A stretch of 64,000 nucleotides of DNA from Eublepharis macularius (Eukaryota > Chordata > Lepidosauria > Squamata > Eublepharidae). The position numbers and the translations under genes were made by a program. Below the pieces are notes generated by a model. It worked only from the letters and a program-made list of their open reading frames with translations. It ran no database searches and was not told the DNA's origin. The DNA is taken from NCBI RefSeq assembly GCF_028583425.1, contig NC_072796.1, positions 126,019,464 to 126,083,463 of the forward strand, read 5' to 3'. Shown one piece after another: positions 37,401-49,716 of the stretch; position 1 is the stretch's first letter; each line of letters opens with the position of its first letter.

Positions 37401-40400
37401 AATGGCTGCAAAGAAGCAAAGTCCCACTCTGGGTAAGTCAATCTCGGCTACCTTGCAGAAGGGAGAGTCGCTCGAAGAATTGGTGCGCAGGGCGGTGGTG
37501 GAAGCCATAAAACCCTTTGTTGACAAGCTGAACGAAACTGATCAAAGGGTGGGCTTAATTGAAAGCGAAGTGAAAACCATTAAGGAAGCAGCGGGGGGGG
37601 GGGCAGAGAAGTCTGCTCTGGAAAGTGTGTCACTTGTGAAGGCTACGAAAAAAGAGCTGAAGTTGGTGGAGAACCAGCTGATCGGGCTACAGGTGGAACG
37701 AACGCAGACAATTTTGCGCCTCCAAAACGTGAAAGAGGAGGAAAATGAGGATCTGTGGGGTTTGGTCTCGGAACTACTGGCGACACCCGCGAGGACAACT
37801 AAAGAAGAGGTCGGAAGCGCCATTTTGGAGGTCCGTCGGGCTTCTTCAAAATATGCAATAAAGCGACAGCTGCCTCGCGAGATCATCATTGACTTTTCAT
37901 TTAAAAAGATTCGGGACACTATCCTATATAACTCATACAATGCGGATTTGGACTTTATGGGCAATAAAGTCAAGATTTTGAAGGACGTTCCATTTCTAGT
38001 CCGGAAAAGACGTTTTAAGTACAAAAAGTTCGTAGCTCTTCTGAGGGACCGTGGAATAAAGTACAAATGGTTACTTCCGGAAGGAATATGGTTTGGACAT
38101 AAAGATCAAGCCTATAAGATATTATCAGAAGATCAACTAAGGGATTTTGAGGAGAAAAACCCGGAATTCCAGTGCACCAAGCAGGAAGAAAGGGAAAAGT
38201 CTGAAGGGGGGGGGAGGAGACGAGCACCGCAGTTGCGGCTGCCCAGAGAGAATTGCGTCCGGGACCCAGAAGGGGGAGGAAAGTTTAATTAGAATTTGGA
38301 ATGTGTATTCTGTATGATTAACCACTCCATCATTATCTTATTGAGCTTTTTTTTTATTATGGCAGTATGAAGGGAAAACATTGAAGTGTAGTGTTGATTG
38401 TAGGTTATCCTCCCTTTTTTTTCCTATTCTCCCCGCCCCTTTCCCTTTTCTCCATCTTTTCCCGTCCCTTGTGATAGTCGTGTGTAGTGTTTTGTATACT
38501 GAAAAATAAATTTTTTTTTTTTAAAAAAAAGACCCAACGCCAGTACTGTGCAGGCACTCCCTAGTGCTGCTCTGGAAAGATAAGCCAAATTCACACGAGC
38601 TACGTAAAAGCACCCTTCTCATACTCGTGGTGTGGGCATGCAAAAAAACCCCAGAAAGGCCATTTTAAATGCACTTATACTGCATTTCTAAGCCAAGTCA
38701 TGTCATGCAGGAAGACTGGTTTCCCATCACATTTCAACTCTAGTGCTGCAGTGTTCACTTAACTTCTGTCTTTAACTATTGTTAACATGGTGCTACATAC
38801 AAATTCCTTCACGAGTGTTGCATGCTTTTTATGTACTCCACCACCTAAAAAAATCTTAAGGGACTCAGTGACTAAACTGGAAAAACAGATTTTTCAATAT
38901 GAAGAAAATTAACTGGCAGTCATTTTTTTTAAAAGTTCACAAATCCATTTTGCCAGCTAGGAAAACATTCAGTTTTATGTCTGTATATCTCGCTGGGTAT
39001 CAAGACAAGGAGAGCCTAGCCCTTTGCTATCCTCCGCTCCAGCTTTAAAATGTTTTCGCGAGATGGTTCTGGAATGCCCAACTGATACAGTTGATTTCTT
39101 TTTGGAGTCTTCTCTTGGATAATATACTCCATGTTGACCACATTTTATGGCCTAGAACAAGTCTTTGGATACTGAGATTGCTTTTGAGTATCAAGTGCTT
39201 TTATTTTCTAATAAACTTATCTACAGATTGGGCCCTATCACTGTTCTGCAAAAAGCAGAGCCTTGCTAACTCTGCCATTAGTGCAATAGCACTGTGGGAT
39301 CCAAAGCTATGACATTAATATATCTATGGATCTGAACCTACTGGCATTTAAACATTCTGCTGTGCTATATATTACAGGTAAACAGATATTTTTGTTTTAA
39401 TGAGAAACTGGGGTCACTTCTAGTATTTAGAGGGAAGAAATATTGTTTAGGCACTTTTAATTACATTGTTCAGTGCATATATTTAGGGATGTGAAAACCC
39501 AAAGGGGAAAAAAAAGATTTGGTTAAAAAAAAAGTCTGTTCTATCTTTTAATCTCACTTTACTACATATATTATACTGTTTTAGTGTCCTGTTTTCTAAC
39601 TTCGTGGTGCAGTTTTATTACATTGTTTTTAATTGTGTAATTTATTTGGGATTGAAACATCCACTTGGGATTGGAACAGAATAGTTATTTGTGGATCGGG
39701 GAACCAGCTGGAGCATAAATGTGTAAGAACAGCAAAAACCCTTAAATGGTTCTAGTTTCCAACATATGCTATATATAAATTCCAGCAAAATAAGCTTCAA
39801 ATAATGGGTCAGAAATATGCAAGACCGGTTGTTCAAGACTCTTGACTTTGGCATTATCAGTAAACAATTTTTAAACAAATGAAAATTAAATTTCCCCTGA
39901 AGCCTTTGGCTTAACATTAAGTTTCCAACTGATCCAAACGGACTTTTATATTCACTCGTCCCATAATACCATTGCCCTCCCCTTCTCCTCATTACATAAC
40001 CTCATACATTCACAGATTTTTAAATCATGACATACTTGGAGATATGAGCTTTGAGGTGTTATTTTGAGTGGCACGGACACTGATAGCGCTACGTAAACAG
40101 CAGAAGGTAAGCTGGGTGGGTGGAGCAGCACTGCATCTAACGAGAAATCACCAACCCTGCATTTCAATTCGAAACAAGACACTGAAAGCAAAGACTATGT
40201 ATACGGATTTTAACATGGAGGACACGATTATGGCTGTTGCCACACAGCGACAACTCCCCTGTTATGGACGCACCACTGCAGCAAATGCAACAGCAGTGGA
40301 ACTTCCACATGGAGCTATTCTCCATTTTCCTTCCCGCCCCCTCAGGACCCCCATTCCCTTCCTCCACACTACTGGAAGGCTCCTTGTCCTGCTTTCCTGG

Positions 40401-43400
40401 CCTTCTCCCTCCCTAGATGCTGCTTGTGGTAAGGAGCGAAGAGGGTCTCTTGCCTACTGTGACAAGCCACTGTGTTTCTGCCTTATCTTCCATTTGACTG
40501 ATCCAGTCATATACCCACAGTTTAATTGCATATGAAAAGCCTGCTGCTGCCAGTCAGAGTGCCAAGCCCTTTCTTCTAAAACTAATCTGGGCATCCTTCA
40601 GTCTGTGGCACTCTGAGTGCTCTGGCAAGTCGTCTCTACCATGCACTAAGATGCCTCCCTGATACTTCAAGCGTGGGAAAATATAAAGCACTTCCTCAGC
40701 CAGGCGCACTCTCCACAGGCTCTGCCCTTCCCTATACATCACCGAGGTGCCTTCTGTAATGTGGGAGGATGTAAAAGCAGCAGAAAAGAAACTACCTGGC
40801 ATGGAGAGGGGATGTACACCCCACTCAAAGTGGGGGAAAAGTGAAGCCAACAAAGGAAAACCTGGAGACAAAGACAACCAAAAGTGGAAGCAGAGCAAGG
40901 CTTGTGCCAAATTAGGAAGCTTGGCAGAGCACAGCTCCCTGCCAGTCCTGCTCCCACTCCTGATCCAGGTAGAGAACTGAGGGGGGGGGGGGTCCTTTCC
41001 ATTAGGAGAAGAGCTGAAGAATTGGTCTCCATTCAGATCCCGATGGGATGGATCACTCTGACACCAACATTAAACCTGGATGCAGTGTTTACTATTTTTA
41101 TTGTTCAAAACAGAAGCAGCCAGCTATTCATATATAGGCCACTCTGTATCTTCCTTTGACTTTTATCTAAATTTTGGGGTTTATGACAGGACACACTGAT
41201 TGCCATAGCACCACCATAAGGAATTATTGTTTTGCTGAACAGAATACAAAATTCTTAGGTAAAATAAATAGCTTTGAGTACTTCAGAGATTCTTATTCTT
41301 GGAATATCACGTGAAAACCAGTATTAGGACTCCATAGAGACTGCTACAACAATTAAGACAATCAGTGTCTCCAATTAGCTAAAGTTCAGTTCTAAAAATC
41401 TGCATGAAACAATGGCAAACAGGTTAAAACCGTTACATGTGAGTGTTACTCATGTTAAATTTCAAGTGGCAAAATTATTGAACAGAAAAATATTCATTGT
41501 AAAATACTCAAATGCCTTGTCCTTAAAGGTTGTTGTTCTAACAGCATTTTTATAAGGTCTCCTGTTTCTAAAAAGTGAACTGGAAAAAGCAATACAAAAC
41601 AAATATTTCTATAGTAAACTGCTACTCTTAGTTGGTCAAGTGGTTCCAAACTTCCTTTTGAGGCTTGACCAAAAAGTCAAAGAGTCATAATGTATTTCAT
41701 TAATTTAAACCATTTTAATGCAACCTTTTCAACTAATTCAGGGTTTCCAAGGTGGCAAACAGTCAAAAACATTAAAACAGCTTTCAATACACATGCATGT
41801 ACATATACATTTATAACAAAACACATAAATGGAATGGTGAAAGGGAACAGTGAAGGAATGCCAAACAAATAAAAAATCTTCATCCACTGGTAGAAGACAA
41901 GAACAGCTCAAATGAAGATCCAAGTAGGTTGCCTCATGACGGCCTCTGGTTCCATTATGGTCCAGAGGGACCAGAATTCTGCTATTTTCTGGACAGAGTA
42001 ATCACTTTGACATCCCCCATAGGAAATTACTCCACTGCATCCCATACAGTGGAGAAATTTTTAGGGGTGTGGGGCTCAGAATGCCACCAGAAAAGCTAAA
42101 AGTCAGCATTCCAACATGCATACACCCAACTTCTCACCATGTCCTGGAGCAGGGTTAGTGCAAAAAGTTGTGGAGTTGACAGAAAGCTGCTTTGCCCGCA
42201 CCTCCCTCACCCAGCCTCATGTGGGGGGCTAATGGGCCACATGCACACTACTGGCTGCATATTGTGCACCCATAATATTAATATAGATATAGATTTGAGT
42301 TCTGGCTGTTCATGGCCTTGGTCCATCATACCTACAGGACCGCCTCCCTATGCTCCTCCATGGCAGCTTCGCTCTTCTGAATAGGGTCTCCTGCAGGTGC
42401 CACCCTGCACATGGGTGAAGTCGACAGCAGCCCATACACAGGCTTTCTCTGAGGCGGCCCCCATTCTGGGGAGTGGTCTGCCTGAGGAAGTCAGGAGAGC
42501 CCCCATTCCCCTGGCTTTCCACAAACAATGCAAAACTGAATTATTCAAAAAGGCTTTTTACTCAGATAGGACAGCTGTATTGTAGAGAGGGGATCTCAGA
42601 TGATCCACTAATGAGTTAGGAACCATAGACCTCACCATTATGTTACATTGGATTCCGACTAATGCTATGTCTTTGTGAACCTGTATCTATTTACCCTATG
42701 GCATTGTTTATGGAAATGTTCCTGATACTGACTGTACTAATATTTATTTATTTATTTCAGCTTATATTCTTGCTCTTCCCGCAAACAGGCTCAGGGCAGC
42801 TTCCAACAAGAATATACAATTAAAACATACAATCTGTGTAATTTGCCTTGAGTCTCAGTGAGTAAAGCATACTATAAATGACATAAATAAATAAATCATT
42901 GGGCCAACCTGGCTACTTAGATCTTCTCTTCTATAACTCCCAGTCGCAATTTGGAAGTTGTTCCTGGTTTGCATTGTTTTATGTGTTGGGGTTCACTGGG
43001 TGTCTCCTTTTACCCTCTGGAAAGCTCTAGCTGAAAATGGCTAATAACCAGTCTATCAAATTAATGCCCCTCTGCTCAAATTACTCTGTTATTGGTTGCC
43101 CTAACTGTCTTATTGGCTCTATGGCTAATAATCTGACCAAAAAGAGAAAAGTTATCTCACAGCCCATTTTATATTTAAGGAATACACTGACCAAGATACA
43201 AAAAGAAAATAAAGTTAAAATTGAAACTGCATTCAATACTTATAGAGCTTAAAGCTTTCTCTATATGAAGGAAGGCTACGCTTGATTCATGGGCCCACCT
43301 TCCAAGCAAGGCTGCTGGATCTACCAGTTGAACTATCATATTAATCTATTTTAAATTATCTTGAATATACCAGGGACTGGTATCTCTCTATCATACATGT

Positions 43401-46400
43401 CCATTCCTTCCTTGATGAATTTCTTGTTCGATGATAATTTTAACTGGATATGAGCAGCATTCTCTTCTCCCCACCTAAGCCCTCAGCCATAAGACTCCAG
43501 TGATAGAAATGGAGAGGGGCAAAGTGCTCCACCCTCCTATTCTGCAACACCGACAGTGCTAGATTTGGAGAGGTGAATACGGAGCACTTAACAGATGCAA
43601 TGAGCTGCTCTATCCAGACACAGCTAAGAGGAAGCCAAGAGATCTAACCTGGCAGGTTCCCATATATAAATGAGAAAGGGAAGCCATTCCAGTGGATGAG
43701 CCGAGAGACGTACCCTACAATCTTCTTGTTGAAGGAACCTAGAACACAACGCAGCTAAAATGCTGCAGTGGTTTTTTTTTATTCACCATGTATGAACCAC
43801 TGTAACTTAGCCTCTGCTATAGTAGTAACTACCAGCATTGTTCGAACAGTGTTCTAGTACTGGACAACAACCCAACTTTGCAAAAACTATCTTGAAATTA
43901 AGTTGTACAAGGACAATAGGATCAAACTATAACTATTTTTATCAGCAGCATAGAAGAATGCATTTCTGATCCTCGTAAATCTATAACACTGCCATCATGT
44001 TTTCACTATAAAATCTTGATGAGAATAAAGGTGCCCTCATTTCTAACAAGTGCATGACAGGGCAAGGAGCCCTTTTGAGATCTGAAGAAAAAATGTCATA
44101 ATCAAAAGAAAAACCTCTTTAACCAGTGCTTATGGGCAGTTAAGACACCAAAGTAACTTAGCTTCCCAATTCAAATTCTGTTCATTGCCTCAGAAAACTC
44201 ACAAGTAGTTAAATACTGTCAATCTGTGTATCTTAGTTTGTGAAGCATGCAACTCCCGAATTTGATCCATTTGAGGTCTTTAATTATTATTATTTATGTA
44301 ATTTATATTCTGCAGCTGATAGCGGTTAGCAACGTATGAATTTCCCATTAATAGAAGACACATTTCATATAAAGCTGCACATTGGAGGCTGTTCTTTAAT
44401 TTCAAAAGTGACAGTAATGAAGCAGTAAAAAACGTAAGCGTCTCTCTGCTATCTTACCCAAAAATACTGCATTAGAGTTTGGATCAAATACCCATGCATT
44501 TCAAAATTGTGCATACAAGGCTGCTGCTTTTGAACAGACTAGAAAAAGGTTACCTTGAAGTAAGAAACTTGGTAACAAACAATATAAGCACCAAAATCAG
44601 TGATGGATGCTGCAGTCATATACTGGAAACTGTACAACCATTTCGCACGTAGTGTATCCTGTCTGCATTGTTTAACATACTAAACACAAGGTTTTTCACC
44701 GTGTGTATCAGAACTGAATCTCACCAGTTCATGTTACACTTCACTCTATGTTATGAAGTTATTTGCTCGGGGTGGTTAAATTGTTCATAATCATATTTCA
44801 GCTGCATAAAACAGGTATAGCTTAACTTGGCAATAAAAGTACATTTTTTACCCTTTAAACCCACACACGAACAAACATATTGTCTTCCAAGCCCATCATT
44901 TCACAAAGCAGTTTTTCAGTTCAACGGTTCTAAAATATGATGCTCTTTTTCACAAAGAAAAAAAGTTTCTCAAAATATTTAACATTAATCTCTAAATTTT
45001 GATCTGAAAAGATGAGTTTAATCCCAACAGCCACATTTTTAGAGACTAGCGTGTTTTAGAAACCTGGGCACAAGTGTCACTCGTTAACACAAAAGTAACA
45101 AACACATAATTTTGACAAGGTAGCATAAAAGAATCCAGTTGAGAAAATACAAGCTACACCAGCCAAGAGAACTGGCAAGCAGTAATAAACACCAGTATGG
45201 CCAGATGCTCTTGGAACTGAGCAAATTAAGCATAGTTCGACACTATTTAGCCAGCTAAGTGCTCACATACTGGAGAGAGCACTGAAAAAATCATCAATAC
45301 AGTCTGAATTAAAGCTCACAGAAAAGTATGCTTCATCGGGTGTTTGCTCTGAACATCTGTTAAAGCATTTAGAGGATGAGAATTAGAGTTCAAAAAATAA
45401 AAAGCATAACTAGGCAAAGAAAAATCAAGGCCAGTCTAATTATGAAGTTTGTTAGAACATGTCACTACTCCAGACACTCATTATGCTGAAGTGCAAGATG
45501 TTTCTGAGGTCACTACCACAAAGATGCAAAACAGAAATTTGCTTTATACAAATACTGATTCCTTATACAAATACTGATTCTTTAACCTAGGGCCATCTTT
45601 ACCATTTTGCGTGAAGGTTACAGCCCTTTCTGAAAGTTTTTTTTAAAATAAGGCTACAAAGGAAGGCTTTTTTCATACTTCAGTGCCGGCTAAATCAGAA
45701 ATTTGGCAGCAACAAAAATGTTGTGGTTACTGAAGACATGTACAAATCCCATTTCTCAGTACTATTTCTATTTCTAAACAGGCAGTGCATTGGTTTTATC
45801 TAAATCAACAATTACATTAATCACTTCCCTCATGCCTCCAGAAATGACAGGTAAGAGTAAGTTCACCCTCCAAGTAATTCTGCTTCAGACAGCACACCGA
45901 CCCTATGAGTGACAGGGAACACCTTATATCCTTGTCTGGAACTGGCAGTGTCTCAGTTTCCAGCATTCTTGTTATACTATAGCATACAGTTTGGCACACA
46001 CAGGTGCCATGCATGAGGCAAAACCCTACATTTAATCTAGGATTTCATCCTCTTAGTTGGAATCTATATACACCAAACTAGACAATAATCCAACACACAT
46101 CTGTTGGTGCCAGAAACATGGCCAGCACAGTGGGTAGGTAGGGAGATTATGGCACCTCCCCCTTCCTGCTCCATACCATGTTCAAAGTTATTATACCACC
46201 CAAAATGGGCAGACGTATTTAAAGTCAGGTAATTAAACTCAGCGTTTCAGTTTTCCGAAAAAAATTTTCTGAAAAACATTATCCAGCACAAGAAAAGTTA
46301 TTGTATTATACAGGGGACATAAATTTGAAGGTAACAAGCCAAAATTGTTCTTTAGCACAGCTGTGTAACTAACCTAAACTGAAAAATTAGCATTCAGATA

Positions 46401-49400
46401 TGAGGCAAAGTTGTTAATTTTCTAGCATCTCACAGGCCCTGTTGCAGTTTGAGGGAGTGGCGGGTGAGGGGGCGAGAGGAGCACGTCAATAGACAATGGA
46501 AGTGACAGCATTTCATCCTAATTTAACAAAACAAAATGCATCTAGAAATGTGTTTCTTATCCAATGGAAATAAGAACAGAATACTGAATTTGTGCAGTAA
46601 CAAAAATGAACAAAATAATTAAATGAAATAAGCATAATTATAACACAAATAAAATGTGTTCTATACCATTACTCTGCTGTTCTTACTCAGAATTTTCATG
46701 CTTTTAATACAGCAATACCTCCTTTAACAGTTTTTTTCTGAAAACAGACTGCTAAGAGAAGTAGCTCTACAAGAGGTATTGATAACACTGATTCTAATAG
46801 GGATGTGTTTATTACCTATGAGGCAGAAATTGGAGGTGGCAGTCAACAGCTGACTGCCTCTATTAAAATAAAAAAAAGTCCAGTAGCACGTTTAAGACTA
46901 ACCAACTTTATCATAGCATAAGCTTTCGAGAATCACAGTTCTCTTTGTCAGATGCATCTGACGAAGAGAACTGTGATTCTCGAAAGTTTATGCTACAATA
47001 AAGTTGGTTAGTCTTAAAGGTGCTACTGGACTCTTTTTGATTTTGCTACTACAGAGTAACACGGCTAACTCTGCCTCTGGATCTGCCTCTATTAGACTCC
47101 TCTTCTGAAACATCCTGGGAAGCCTCTTCAAGTCTTCCTCTATGTAGGGGCTTTCTCCCATCTTCTCTGACAGGACCACTGAGGCCTCAATCATAGCTCT
47201 GTAATAGGTTTTCAATGTAGTTGGAAGGTGGCCATTTCACCCACAGAGGTACCACATTACTTCCAGCCTAGCCGTATTTACTATTGGCTGGACCAATCAT
47301 GCCACAGAGCCACAGATCTGTCCCCTTCCCAGCATTTTATTTTAAAAAGTACACCCAGAATAAAGAGTGCTATGATGAGATAGTTTTGTAGGAGGTATTA
47401 CTGTATGTGTACAGTTTCACAAACCAACGGTATTAGTATCCACACTCCTAAACCGGCATACAATCCCTTCTGATTAAGGTGGGATTCACCTATTTTAAAA
47501 TACAAGTATATGTTCTGCTTAAGAGCTTCATGAATTGAAGACTTAGGAACATGCACACAGACTTAAAGTTCCAGCCAAGTATGCCTTACTACATTTATAA
47601 GGGTACATGTACGTAGTCTTTTACAAGATCATCTAATAACAAGCCCCAAATTATGGTCCTATACTGATGAAAACAAAGTGACCACTTGAATTCCTACTAA
47701 CAAAACATGCCAAGGTTGTTGTGGATTTTCCAGGCTGTATCGCTGTGGTCTTGGCATTGTAGTTCCTGACGTTTCGCCAGCAGCTGTGACTGGCATCAGA
47801 AGCGTAGCACCGAAAGACAGATCTCTTAGTGTCAACCTGTTTGACACTGAGAGATCTCTGTCTTTTGGTGCTACACCTCTGAAGATGCCGGTCACAGCTG
47901 CTGGCGAAACGTCAGGAACTACAATGCCAAGACCATGGCGATACAGCCCGGAAAATCCACAACAACCATCGTTCTCCGGCTGCGAAAGCCTTCAACAATA
48001 TACAGAACATGCCAAGTTACTCACAAGCAAAAGAAAAGATTTACTATACCCCAGGTGCTCGGTGGCTCTGGTGGTGCTACCTGCTTCATTGGCATCTCAA
48101 ATGGTACCAGTGGCTTAGGAAACCGGGACGCTGAAGTTTTCCAAACAAAAAAAATCAATCACACTAGCTTGCCTTTTTAGCACAATCCACTTTTATCTAT
48201 AGGTCTAATAAACGAAGGAAAGTTCATCAACATGCAATTCACATATTTCACCAGAGTAACAGACATTTTAAGATAGCAAAATCTTAGGGGCAAATAAAAC
48301 CTGAAGGTTTGCAAAAATGTTCAGACCCTGAGTTCAATACAATTCTAAACATGTTTACATGGAAGTAATTCCCAAAGAGTTTAAAGGAACTTTCTCCCAA
48401 GTAAGCAATGCAGTTTTAAGTTTACTTTTCACCTATCAATAGGAAAAATGAGCAGACCAGTTGGGACTTCAAATGAAAACACTTGATAATCATTAGAAAG
48501 TTTATCTGTGTATGAGAACTAATCATGTACATTTTGTTTATGGTGTAATTTGCATAAGATTATATATAAACTGTCCTAATTTTGGTCTGCTCATTTTTCC
48601 TATTGCCAGTTCTATTGGTGAGCAGCATCATAATAGCCCTTTCTTATATCATATACTTTTCACCTATGTCAATGGTTAGATTTACTTTGTGAAATAACTT
48701 TAAAATGAAATGAACATTAACTTTATTTTTCCCATTCTCCCCACTTTATTTTCTCCCAACTGCTGCTTTCATTCAATGTTCTGTCCTGCCATAGGTAACC
48801 AGACTCAAGCTCCAGTGCCTTGGTTGCTAGGTCACACAACACACTGCAGATTGATCTTTCAGGACTGCAGCCAACATTAGACTTTTGGGGGGCATTTTAA
48901 CCTTCTCCTCCAATGTTTTCAAAACTTTAATTTTTCTGCAAACCTGAAGGACTTGAAAGACTGTTTACTCCCTTATGAACCTACCTGACCACTGCGGTCA
49001 TTCTCCGAGGTTCTACTTTGAATGCCCATGCCTCCTGAGATTAGGTGGGTGGCAACCAAAGAGAGCAAGATTTGGGCCTAGTAGCACCTTAGAGACCAAC
49101 TAGATCTCCAGGGTGTGAGTTTTCAACAGTCTCGTCTGACGTGAATCTTGCTCTTCTACAATAGACCAACATGGCTACCCACCTGAAACCCAAGAGAGGG
49201 CCTGAGAAGCAGCACTGAAACTCCAGAAGTCTCTCCTCAAGGAGATTTGCTTGTCCCCTTCTGCTGCCATCTTCTTTTGTTTGGCATTCCCTCAATGATC
49301 CCCTCCTTCCTGTCCAATGTTTTGGTTTTTAGCTTTAATTGTTTAAATGATGTGTTTGTTGGTTTTAATGGTTTTTAAGATGAGGTTTTAATTTGTATGT

Positions 49401-49636
49401 TTTGATTTGCTAGTAACCTTGATGACATTTATGAGGGTGGAAAGGAAGAGTAAAATTTTTGTACAATAATTAGACGTATTGATAGTTGAGACACATCTGT
49501 TGGGGAAATGACAGAATAGAGCTTTGATAGCACAGAAGCTGAAGACTAGGAAGTTAGTAAGTTGTACTATTAAAGATAGGGAAGCGCAGAAACAGTTACA
49601 GTTAACAGTTTAGAATAAGAGTATTGTGCGCTGATG

Positions 49637-49716
<80 letters not shown>

